Position numbers and translations under genes: made by a program | Notes under the pieces: model-generated | The model's database searches: none | Told to the model about the DNA's origin: nothing | Seen by the model: the letters and a program-made list of their open reading frames with translations, nothing else | Part shown: positions 40,312 through 46,545 of the stretch, in pieces | Numbering within the stretch: position 1 is the stretch's first letter | Layout: every line of letters begins with the position of its first letter | Origin: Chloroflexota bacterium | Lineage (GTDB): Bacteria > Chloroflexota > UBA6077 > FW602-bin22 > JACPRP01 | Direction of reading: 5' to 3' | NCBI GenBank assembly: GCA_023480885.1 | Contig: JAMCWX010000019.1 | Location: 1-48,375, forward strand | DNA: 48,375 bases

Positions 40312-40676
40312 TATCGAATCAACTCTCCCTTTGGTATCGTTTCCTGCCTCAGCTTCTCCTCGATTGAAGTGGCGATCGTCCAGTAGTCGACGTGTCCCTC
40401 GGAGATGATTGCATCGTCGATCGCCGTCACCGGAAATCTCAGGCGCCGGGTCTCGATCTCCTTGAGAATCTCGGCGTACTGCTCGCGATTCCTGGGAGTT
40501 GCGAAATCGATGTAATCGACCTGCACGGCATCGCCATATTTGTGGCGGAGATACTGAGCTGTCATCGACGTGATCTCGGCCTGAGACCAGCTCGGCCCTC
40601 AGCCGCCAGAGTAGCAGATCTCCGTCCTGCTATCGTTGTAAACCTTGACTACGGTCTGGACTTTCGTGGCATCCAT
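40311..40676 (-). CDS. Thioredoxin-fold selenoprotein, YuzD-like (in-frame TGA)
   Basis: 121 residues when TGA at 40601-40599 is read as selenocysteine (residue 26). ATG at 40676 has GGAGG with 6-7 nt spacing. The N-terminal 25 residues form a b-strand (TVVKVYND) leading to C21-Y-S-G-G-U26-G-P-S-W, the place of the redox motif in thioredoxin-like folds; after it come AEITSMTAQYLRHKYGDAVQVDYIDFATP and RFPVTAIDDAIISEGHVDYW, which resemble the DUF1462/YuzD disulfide oxidoreductase-like family. Without recoding there would be a 25-residue peptide and a leaderless downstream frame. The stop overlaps the trxB start. A GGU-loop hairpin follows the TGA. The redox pair would be Cys21/Sec26. Confidence 0.82.
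40578..40597 (-). promoter_or_regulatory. Candidate bacterial SECIS element for the YuzD-like selenoprotein
   Basis: mRNA after TGA folds as GGCC-GAG-CUGGU-CUC-A-GGCC: a 7-bp stem with one bulged A and a loop containing GGU. The GGU begins 11 nt after UGA, somewhat closer than in E. coli fdhF, which is the main reservation. Confidence 0.62.
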
Positions 40677-40715
40677 CACATCCTCCAAATATAATTACGG
40701 GCTGCGCTCCAACGT

Positions 40716-40732
40716 GGGGATCGACGATCCCC
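40716..40732 (-). promoter_or_regulatory. Hairpin downstream of fmdB-like gene
   Basis: GGGGATC (40716-40722) pairs with GATCCCC (40726-40732) across a 3-nt loop, 11 nt after the fmdB TGA. No U-tract, so more likely an mRNA stability or partial-termination element than a strong terminator. Confidence 0.4.
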
Positions 40733-40743
40733 TGCTAGAAACC

Positions 40744-40941
40744 TCAGCCACCTCCCGTTGGGGCGCAGCCGGAGCTAGCCCCTGCGCCGGAAAAGCCGAG
40801 TGCGCCGAACAGAGAGACGAGACGCTTGACCAGGCTGCTGCCGCAATTGGGGCAGCTCACCTCCGCCTCGGCGAAACTGGAGCGTACAAGTTTCTCGAAC
40901 TTCTCGTTGCACTCCGTGCACTGATACTCGTAAAGTGGCAT
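40744..40941 (-). CDS. FmdB-family zinc ribbon protein
   Basis: 65 residues from ATG 40941 (GGAGGGA upstream; a start at 40959 would add 6). PLYEYQCTECNEKFEKLVRS then VSCPNCGSSLVKRL: two CxxC pairs of a small zinc ribbon, followed by the low-complexity Gly/Ser tail typical of the family (GASSGCAPTGGG). FmdB proteins are proposed regulators; molecular role uncertain. It lies between the DUF302 and selenoprotein genes. Curiously its TGA is followed by only Gly-Phe and then TAG, so the natural tail could be GGG-U-GF if this TGA is also recoded. Confidence 0.86.
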   Translation of the reverse strand: MPLYEYQCTECNEKFEKLVRSSFAEAEVSCPNCGSSLVKRLVSLFGALGFSGAGASSGCAPTGGG

Positions 40942-40973
40942 TGTGTTCGTTCCCTCCACTAGGTCAATGTCAA

Positions 40974-41372
40974 CTACTTGGCCGCGTCCACCACCCCGCG
41001 AAGGATGCCCTCCACTTCCTCGGCCAGGGGTTCCATGCCCAGGCCAGGTGCGAGGACGGACATCACCGTGGGAAGCATCAGGCTGATCTTCGTCTGATCT
41101 TTTTGCGTGTACACGTTTATTTTACACGGCATCATCAGTCCAATCAACAAATCTTTGGCCAGGGCCTGTTTCGCGTATTTGACGTTGCAAACCTCCACAA
41201 TCTTGTAAGGAGCGATCTCGACGCCTTTTTCTCTGAATGTCCCCTGGACGTCGTGGGTGTGCAACACCCTGAAGCCTGCGTTGGCCACGGCGTTGTTGAC
41301 AGCTTCGACTGCCTGGTCGAAGCTCTTAGACGTCGCGACAGTATAGTCCAATTTCACTGTAACGCTAGACAT
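40974..41372 (-). CDS. DUF302 family protein
   Basis: 132 residues, ATG 6 nt after AGGAGG and overlapping the end of the previous gene by 8 nt. The sequence KSFDQAVEAVNNAVANAGFRVLHTHDVQGTFREKG and the EVCNVKYAKQALAKDLLIGLMMPCKINVYTQKD core are typical of DUF302, with the conserved Cys residues (VCN near 64 and MPC near 84). Function unknown; DUF302 genes often sit beside sulfur, thioredoxin or heavy-metal genes, and here the protein belongs to the redox operon. No signal peptide. Confidence 0.9.
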   Translation of the reverse strand: MSSVTVKLDYTVATSKSFDQAVEAVNNAVANAGFRVLHTHDVQGTFREKGVEIAPYKIVEVCNVKYAKQALAKDLLIGLMMPCKINVYTQKDQTKISLMLPTVMSVLAPGLGMEPLAEEVEGILRGVVDAAK

Positions 41373-42009
41373 TGGCGACCTCCTGCATCTTCATGACTTT
41401 CTCAATCTTTGCCTGGAGCTGGGCTTTGGGAAGGGCGCCCACCGATCTATCCACCAACTCTCCGTTAATAAAGAAGCCTACCGTGGGAATGCTCATCACG
41501 CCGTAACGGGCGGCCAGAGCATCGTTCTCTTCCGTATCGACCTTGACGAATCTCATCTTGCCATCGTACTGTTCGGCGAGGTCTTTGAACGTCGGCGCCA
41601 GGATCTTGCACGGCGCGCACCACGCGGCCCAGAAGTCGACTGCCACGGGCACTGGCGACTTGCGGACGTAGCTGTCGAAGTTGCTGGAATCGGCGTGAAC
41701 GAGGTTGACGCCATCCGCACGAGGATCAACTGGCTTGACGCCGAACTGCTGCTCGAATAGCTCCTCGGCCGACGGACCGTTGCTGATTTCGGCCTTCAAT
41801 TCCTCGTAAGCCTCCATCGTCGCCGCGTGCTTGACCGCGTTCATCGGGCAGGCTCGGGCGCAGTAGCCAGGGCAGCTACCGCAAAGCTCGGCTCTTACCA
41901 CAACCTGATTCCTTGCCCTGTCAAACGATAAGGCGCCATTGCGGCAGGCTCGGACGGCCGCGCAATGCGGCGATGAGTCGCATAAGCGTTGGTCGATTAG
42001 CGCAGGCAT
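41365..42009 (-). CDS. Ferredoxin-thioredoxin fusion protein
   Basis: 214 residues from ATG 42009, 7 nt after AAAGGAG (GTG at 42015 is too close to it). N-terminal domain (about 1-60) has cysteines C10, C16, C22 and C43-x2-C46-x3-C50-x3-C54-P, a ferredoxin-like Fe-S pattern. A linker follows, then a thioredoxin domain (about 100-205) with VDFWAAWCAPCK (WCAPC at about 130-134) and the cis-Pro segment MSIPTV. Electrons from an Fe-S centre could thus reach the dithiol directly, in the manner of a built-in ferredoxin:thioredoxin reductase-like relay (inference). First gene of the minus redox operon; promoter at 42100-42129. Confidence 0.9.
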   Translation of the reverse strand: MPALIDQRLCDSSPHCAAVRACRNGALSFDRARNQVVVRAELCGSCPGYCARACPMNAVKHAATMEAYEELKAEISNGPSAEELFEQQFGVKPVDPRADGVNLVHADSSNFDSYVRKSPVPVAVDFWAAWCAPCKILAPTFKDLAEQYDGKMRFVKVDTEENDALAARYGVMSIPTVGFFINGELVDRSVGALPKAQLQAKIEKVMKMQEVANV

Positions 42010-42067
42010 TGACACACTCCTTTGTTTTCAGTAATGTTTGTCTTAGGTAACGTTGGTTTCGAATCTA

Positions 42068-42137
42068 CAAAAGTATTGACAGCTGCCTTTGTGGTTCCTA
42101 TAATACTATACGTGGGTAGGGTATGTCAATACTTTTG
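42068..42137. promoter_or_regulatory. Interlocked divergent promoters within a perfect 14-bp inverted repeat
   Basis: CAAAAGTATTGACA (42068-42081) is the exact inverse of 42124-42137. Plus strand: TTGACA (42076-42081), 17-bp spacer, TATAAT (42099-42104), a full consensus promoter for the osmC operon. Minus strand: TTGACA (42129-42124), 18-bp spacer, TATTAT (42105-42100), for the thioredoxin operon. The two -10 boxes overlap and the -35 boxes lie inside the repeat arms, so both cannot be used at once and one dimeric regulator could grip both -35 boxes. Confidence 0.85.
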
Positions 42138-42198
42138 CGATTCATTAGCCCAGCCTGACCGCCCTGCCCCGCGGTAGGTATGAAAGGAGATTCAAAGC

Positions 42199-42618
42199 GT
42201 GTTAGAAGCGAAAGTCAAACTAGCCGACGGAATGGCTTTTGACGTTGAAACCCCTTCGGGATACCATTTGACCATCGATGCTGCCCCGGACGTAGGTGGA
42301 CAAGACAAAGGACCGAGGCCTTTGGAGCTCTTGCTGGTGGCATTGGGTGGCTGTACTGGGATGGACGTCATCTCTATTCTGCGCAAGAAGCGGCTGGCGG
42401 TGACTGGCTACGAGGTCTTTGTCAGGGCGGAACGGGCTCAGGAGCATCCTATGGTGTACACCTCCATTCAAGTGGAGCACGTCGTACGAGGAAAGAACAT
42501 TTCCCCAGACGCGGTGGCTCGCGCTATCGAGTTATCGGAAACCAAGTATTGTCCGGCGTCGGCGATGCTTCGGCCCGGGACCAACATAACCAGCAGCTAC
42601 CGTATCGTCGAGGAGTAG
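42199..42618 (+). CDS. OsmC/Ohr-family peroxiredoxin-like protein
   Basis: 139 residues, GTG after AAAGGAG. GPRPLELLLVALGGCTGMDVISILRKKR (about 35-62) contains the first catalytic cysteine in the GGC motif, and KYCPASAML (about 117-125) the second: the thiol pair of OsmC-type hydroperoxide reductases. First gene of the plus redox operon, 4 nt before the TlpA-like gene. These enzymes reduce organic hydroperoxides and are recycled by dithiol proteins, of which several are encoded divergently. Belongs to the YhfA-like branch rather than Ohr (inference from the GGCTGMD motif). Confidence 0.91.
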   Translation: MLEAKVKLADGMAFDVETPSGYHLTIDAAPDVGGQDKGPRPLELLLVALGGCTGMDVISILRKKRLAVTGYEVFVRAERAQEHPMVYTSIQVEHVVRGKNISPDAVARAIELSETKYCPASAMLRPGTNITSSYRIVEE

Positions 42619-42622
42619 GCAC

Positions 42623-43198
42623 ATGGCGAAGCGCAAGGTGAAGGTTGCGGGGCCGTCTGCTGCTAAGAGACGCTCGCAGCGCCGGTTTCAGTTCAATTAT
42701 AATTATCTGATCATCGCGGTGTTAGTTCTGGCGTTCGTAGGTATTCTCTGGACGGCGAGCGCCCCAGGTCCTGCTCTAGCTGGCGGCAAGCCAGTGCCAG
42801 ACTTCACTCTCAGAGACCTGTCAGGGAATCTCGTCAGCCTTAGCGATTTTAGGGGCAAACCTGTGCTGCTCAACGTGTGGGCGAGCTGGTGCCCGTCGTG
42901 CAGGGGAGAGATGTCGGATCTGGAGGCGTTCTATAACGAGTATTCCTCGCAGGGCGTTGTGGTCGTCGGGGTCAATGCCAGCGAGGACCGAGGCACAGTC
43001 GCTTCCTACGTTTCTAGACAGGGCCTTACCTTCCCCGTCTTGCTCGATACGGATGGGAAGGTCGGCAATATGTATCGCGTCGACGGCCTTCCTGCCAGCT
43101 TCTTTATCGACAAGGATGGCATCCTTCGCGCTATGCGAGTCGGCGCTATTGCCAAACGCGACATGATCCAACTGATGTCCAGGCTAATACAACTATAA
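42623..43198 (+). CDS. Membrane-anchored TlpA/ResA-like thioredoxin
   Basis: 191 residues. Very basic N-terminus (KRKVKVAGPSAAKRRSQRR), one membrane helix (about 28-47), then a redoxin domain outside the cell: PVPDFTLRDLSGNLVSLSDFRGKPVLLNVWASWCPSC (redox motif W89-C90-P-S-C93), VVVVGVNASED, and cis-Pro segment VDGLPASFFIDKDG near 152-165. ResA/TlpA proteins reduce disulfides for cytochrome c maturation or other exported proteins. Second gene of the osmC operon. Confidence 0.93.
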   Translation: MAKRKVKVAGPSAAKRRSQRRFQFNYNYLIIAVLVLAFVGILWTASAPGPALAGGKPVPDFTLRDLSGNLVSLSDFRGKPVLLNVWASWCPSCRGEMSDLEAFYNEYSSQGVVVVGVNASEDRGTVASYVSRQGLTFPVLLDTDGKVGNMYRVDGLPASFFIDKDGILRAMRVGAIAKRDMIQLMSRLIQL

Positions 43199-43216
43199 CC
43201 AGGAGGAAAACATCTG

Positions 43217-43441
43217 ATGCAAGATCTGAAGGGCATAGGCAAAGACGAGTTGTTAGCTGAGCTGGAGAAATGCCGGGCTTCCCTGGAAGACGTGCAGGAC
43301 GAACGCATGTTCACTCTGGGCCAGACGGGAATGCATCTGGGTGCTTCGCGCGTCGCGGCGCTGCGAGCGCAATGGGACAGGGAGGAACAGGCGCTAAAGG
43401 AAAGAATCGCCGCTATCCAGGCGCTCCTGGAAGAGGAATAA
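43217..43441 (+). CDS. Small helical hypothetical protein (74 residues)
   Basis: ATG at 43217 preceded by AGGAGGAAA. Predicted almost wholly helical with heptad-like acidic/basic pattern: KDELLAELEKCRASLEDVQDERMF and REEQALKERIAAIQALLEEE, joined by a glycine-containing turn (TLGQTGMHLGAS). One cysteine near residue 21. No recognised family. Co-transcribed with the TlpA-like gene (18 nt upstream) and followed 5 nt later by another small helical protein, suggesting they interact or form a complex. Confidence 0.65.
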   Translation: MQDLKGIGKDELLAELEKCRASLEDVQDERMFTLGQTGMHLGASRVAALRAQWDREEQALKERIAAIQALLEEE

Positions 43442-43446
43442 GCATC

Positions 43447-43599
43447 ATGAGTGCGGATCGCATCAAGGAACTGGAGAAGCTGATCGAGGATCTCAAGAGT
43501 CGAATGCCCGCTCACTCCATTCCGCCAAGGATGATCGAGGAGCTTGAGCGATTAGAGGATGATCTGGCAGAGGCGCTTGCCTCGGCTAATTCACGATAG
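43447..43599 (+). CDS. Small helical hypothetical protein (50 residues)
   Basis: ATG at 43447, with GGAAGAGGA upstream at the end of the previous gene; the longer open frame starting at 43270 is a shadow. Sequence pattern SADRIKELEKLIEDLKSRMP-AHSIPPRMIEELERLEDDLAEAL is two amphipathic helices around a proline turn. No cysteines, no signal. Placed between the other small helical protein and the ferredoxin in the osmC operon. Function unknown. Confidence 0.6.
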   Translation: MSADRIKELEKLIEDLKSRMPAHSIPPRMIEELERLEDDLAEALASANSR

Positions 43600-43637
43600 C
43601 CAAGGCAAGAAGCCGCGACGAGCCAGAGGAGTGACCA

Positions 43638-43841
43638 GTGCGGCAGATTGTAATCGATCCCAATAAGTGCGATCCCGCGGCGTGCACGAACGGCATCTGC
43701 GTGGTCAAGAAGGCCTGCCCTGTCAAGGCTCTTTATCAGCCAGAGCCTTACGAGGTTCCCATCACCGACTGGAACCGCTGCCGCTCGTGCGGGAAGTGCA
43801 TCGCCGAGTGTCCAATGAAAGCGGTGCGCCTGGGCGAGTAG
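43638..43841 (+). CDS. Two-cluster 4Fe-4S ferredoxin
   Basis: 67 residues, GTG start after GAGGAG. Cysteines C11, C16, C21, C27-P and C48-x2-C51-x2-C54-x3-C58-P: the second set is a classic 4Fe-4S motif, the first is a looser set. The N-terminal spacing (IDPNKCDPAACTNGIC) resembles the Fe-S domain of the ferredoxin-thioredoxin fusion encoded divergently, so the two may be functional counterparts. Last gene of the plus redox operon; its stop is 3 nt from the stop of rsmI on the other strand. Confidence 0.9.
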   Translation: MRQIVIDPNKCDPAACTNGICVVKKACPVKALYQPEPYEVPITDWNRCRSCGKCIAECPMKAVRLGE

Positions 43842-43844
43842 CAT

Positions 43845-44717
43845 CTAAGACCGACGCGGTTTTCGAAAACCGTGTCGATCTACGTCATCTGCTGCCAGGT
43901 CTAGCCATATCTTATAGACTTCCCGTTTCGACACGCCAGTTGCTTTCGCTACCCTCACCGCAGCTTCCTTAGCGCTCAGGCCCTGTTCGGCCAACTTGCG
44001 GAGTTGGTTCCTGACTTCTTCGATGTCAGTGGTGGCCTTCTCTTCCTCAGCTCCAGCGATTACCAGGCATAATTCTCCACGAGGGGTGGCAGCCTCAAAA
44101 TGGGCGAGCGCCTGCTCGATCGTCCCACGAACGATTTCCTCGTGTAACTTCGTCAGCTCTCTGGCCACGGCTATTCGGCGACTGCCAAGGACTGCCAATA
44201 GGTCTCGCAGAGAGTCGACCAGACGATGTGGAGCCTCGAAAGCGATCAGCGTGCGACGCGCGGTCGCGATTGCGCTGAGATGTCGCAGCCTCTCAGACCT
44301 TTTGCGCGGCAGGAATCCGACGTACGTGAACTCGTCGGTCGGCAATCCAGACGCCGCCAGCGCGGTAATGATGGCGGAAGGTCCCGGAACCGGCACGACC
44401 TTGATTCCTGCTGCCAGCGCGGCGCGGACCAGCTCGTAGCCAGGGTCTGATATCCCTGGCATCCCAGCTTCCGACACGACGGCGACATCCCTTCCTGGCT
44501 CGCGCACGACGCCGAGCAGGTAATCTAGCTTGGTCAGCTTGTTGTGCTCGAAGTAGCTGGTGAGGGGGGTGTGGATATCATAATGGGCCAGAAGCTTGCG
44601 CGTCGTCCGCGTATCCTCGGCAGCGATTAGTGAAGCTTCCCTCAGGATGCGGAGTGCCCTGAGGGTGATGTCTTCGAGATTCCCAATCGGGGTGGCGACA
44701 ATGTACAGAACGCCCAC
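43845..44717 (-). CDS. rsmI: 16S rRNA (cytidine-1402-2'-O)-methyltransferase RsmI
   Basis: 290 residues, GTG start directly after the Nudix stop. LYIVATPIGNLEDITLRALRIL (about 4-25), AAEDTRTTRKLLAHY near 33-47, VSEAGMPGISDPGYELVRAA near 80-99, VPGPSAIITALAASGLPTDEFTYVGFLPRK (about 108-137), CLVIAGAEE near 215: the tetrapyrrole-methylase-fold signature of RsmI. It methylates C1402 in the ribosomal P-site with SAM. C-terminal ~55 residues form a helical extension. Confidence 0.96.
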   Translation of the reverse strand: MGVLYIVATPIGNLEDITLRALRILREASLIAAEDTRTTRKLLAHYDIHTPLTSYFEHNKLTKLDYLLGVVREPGRDVAVVSEAGMPGISDPGYELVRAALAAGIKVVPVPGPSAIITALAASGLPTDEFTYVGFLPRKRSERLRHLSAIATARRTLIAFEAPHRLVDSLRDLLAVLGSRRIAVARELTKLHEEIVRGTIEQALAHFEAATPRGELCLVIAGAEEEKATTDIEEVRNQLRKLAEQGLSAKEAAVRVAKATGVSKREVYKIWLDLAADDVDRHGFRKPRRS

Positions 44718-45158
44718 TTATCTTACGACGATTTTCCCATCTTTTCCGTCGAGCGCGTCACGAATGCGTATATCGTGGCCAGGCAACAACGCGCCTGGCC
44801 ACTGGTCGGGATAGAAATAGCCCACGTCTGTAGTCTCATCGCTGATTCGTAGCGACCCGCCCACGGGCCGGCAGACGAATGTAATGACGACGATCTGCTT
44901 TCTCGGATCCTCGTAGACGTAGCCTGGATAAGGCATCGAATAGATGCCGACTACTCGCTCGACGGCTACTTTAAGGCCAGTCTCTTCCTCAGTCTCTCTG
45001 ATTACCGTCTCCTGGATCATCTCGCCCAGGTCCATGTGGCCGCCGGGCAAGCACCAGAGACCGTTGTCTTCTCGCTTCGTTAGAAGTATCCGCCCATCCC
45101 CGTCGAAGATGACGGCGTTGGCTCCTACGCGAGGCGTGATGATGTAGTCTTTCCCCAT
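44718..45158 (-). CDS. Nudix hydrolase
   Basis: 146 residues. Nudix box G-x5-E-x7-REUxEExGU visible as GGHMDLGEMIQETVIRETEEETGL (about 38-61). Starts KDYIITPRVGANAVIFDGDGRILLTKRED, typical of the MutT/ADP-ribose or NADH pyrophosphatase-like class. Preceded by AAAGGAGAG. It cleaves a nucleoside diphosphate linked to another moiety; the substrate is not evident. Immediately upstream of rsmI (abutting genes), so co-expressed. Confidence 0.93.
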   Translation of the reverse strand: MGKDYIITPRVGANAVIFDGDGRILLTKREDNGLWCLPGGHMDLGEMIQETVIRETEEETGLKVAVERVVGIYSMPYPGYVYEDPRKQIVVITFVCRPVGGSLRISDETTDVGYFYPDQWPGALLPGHDIRIRDALDGKDGKIVVR

Positions 45159-45189
45159 TGCTCTCCTTTTGATTGCGATGCGCTGGCAG

Positions 45190-46386
45190 CTATCGTAACA
45201 CTGGTTTGGGGATAGGTGTCTGCGACGTCTCCGGCGTTCGTCTCGCCGCGGCCCACGCCGACTCGATCAGAGCCCAAAGGCCGCCGGCGACGATTGAATG
45301 CCCTCCCAGCACGACTGGGATGCGCGCCGAACGAGCACCAGCCGTGAACTCGGCGACGAAGGGATCGACGATTTCCTCCGCGCGGAGCAGATCGGAATTG
45401 TACCTGTCGGCTGCAGAGGGGCGCCGTCCCAGGTGCTCGAAGATCACTCGGCTGTCGATCAAGGCTGCGTCGCCCATTTCGCCCAATGAATCGAAGAACT
45501 TCGCCACGCCCTGGCTTTCGAGATAGTACCCCAGCAAGGACCTCACCTTGCCTTGAACGTCACGCCCGCTCGCGCGCATGCCCCGCTCCTCAGAAAACAC
45601 GCGCGTCTGGCAGGCTACGCTGCTTTCGAGTTGAACCCACGTCTGCGAGCCCACCCTGCCTGCCACGATGATCTGGGCGCCAGGATCGCTCAGCAGCGGG
45701 AGTATCTCCTCCAAATTCGCGACGTCGATGTCCAGCCCCCTCAAGAACTCACGCGTGTGCGGCCCTGTGCCAGGATGGAGCCTCAAGATGGCGAGGTCCG
45801 TGGGAGTATCGACATCCATCTGCGTGCTGGCCGTGCTTCGAATGGGCACGTTGCGCAATCCAGCCTGATGGTGCAGCGGGAAGGCAAGGTTATTGTCGGT
45901 GTCAGGCAGCTCGATCTGGTCGATGGCCGTCCCAGGCGTGAAGGCCGCGAAATCTGCCGAGTAAAAGTTGTTCGCCATCACCACGTTTTCTTGAGAGAGA
46001 AGCGACCTGCAAATGGCGGCCATTTCGTCGGCGCCGAGTAAAGGCGTGCTGCCGCCGCCAATGTAGAACGGGTGCTTGATCTGATACTTGTGTATCAGGT
46101 GGCTCAGTCGCCTGCCGAAATGGAAGGGCTCATCGTCGACTTCCACGGTGACAGGTAGGGAGGATAGTCGACTGGCGAACTCCGGCGAATCGGTGGCGAC
46201 GATTATTCGCGAGCAGATGCCAGTCGAAAGAGCGCGCTCGATTGTGTCTGAAGCGATGGCCTGGTTGGCCTCCGCGAGCGTCCGCTCAATGGAAGTGGCT
46301 CCGATTCCTTGCGCAGCCTGGGATGCATCGTAGCTGGCTGCCTGTCGGCCCACGAAGATAACTAAATCAACTTTCTCTGTTGGCAC
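45190..46386 (-). CDS. Nucleotidyltransferase-like protein of unknown role
   Basis: 398 residues, GTG start. The N-terminal ~200 residues look like a MobA/CofC-type NTP-transferase (Rossmann-like) domain: RIIVATDSPEFASRLSSLPVTVEVDDEPFHFGRRL and YIGGGSTPLLGADEMAAI resemble the sugar/nucleotide transferase layout, and DVDTPTDLAIL (about 190-200) matches the metal-binding 'DxDTPxDL' end of CofC/MobA-like enzymes. The P-loop-like GG-x-S-x-R near the N-terminus expected of MobA is not visible. The C-terminal ~190 residues are unfamiliar. Substrate unknown. Own promoter upstream. Confidence 0.5.
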   Translation of the reverse strand: MPTEKVDLVIFVGRQAASYDASQAAQGIGATSIERTLAEANQAIASDTIERALSTGICSRIIVATDSPEFASRLSSLPVTVEVDDEPFHFGRRLSHLIHKYQIKHPFYIGGGSTPLLGADEMAAICRSLLSQENVVMANNFYSADFAAFTPGTAIDQIELPDTDNNLAFPLHHQAGLRNVPIRSTASTQMDVDTPTDLAILRLHPGTGPHTREFLRGLDIDVANLEEILPLLSDPGAQIIVAGRVGSQTWVQLESSVACQTRVFSEERGMRASGRDVQGKVRSLLGYYLESQGVAKFFDSLGEMGDAALIDSRVIFEHLGRRPSAADRYNSDLLRAEEIVDPFVAEFTAGARSARIPVVLGGHSIVAGGLWALIESAWAAARRTPETSQTPIPKPVLR

Positions 46387-46475
46387 TCCCGACCGTCCTT
46401 GCTCCTTGTCCAGCCTCGGTCGACTTATCCCAGTTTCTCGATGGTGACTTGAGGCAGCAGCTTTTCGACATCCTC

Positions 46476-46505
46476 ACGATAGCAGAGTTGCGTACTGGGT
46501 GTCAA
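46476..46505 (-). promoter_or_regulatory. Promoter of the nucleotidyltransferase-like gene
   Basis: Minus strand: TTGACA (46505-46500), 18-bp spacer, TATCGT (46481-46476); start predicted near 46469, 83 nt before the GTG. Confidence 0.5.
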
Positions 46506-46545
46506 GGCAGCGGCCGCGCCGGCTGCGGTGCTGATCCTCAGCGCA

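Noticed and set aside
40311..40565. Separate 84-residue gene starting at an internal Met
   Set aside because: The real start with ribosome binding site is at 40676; the part before the TGA continues the same fold.
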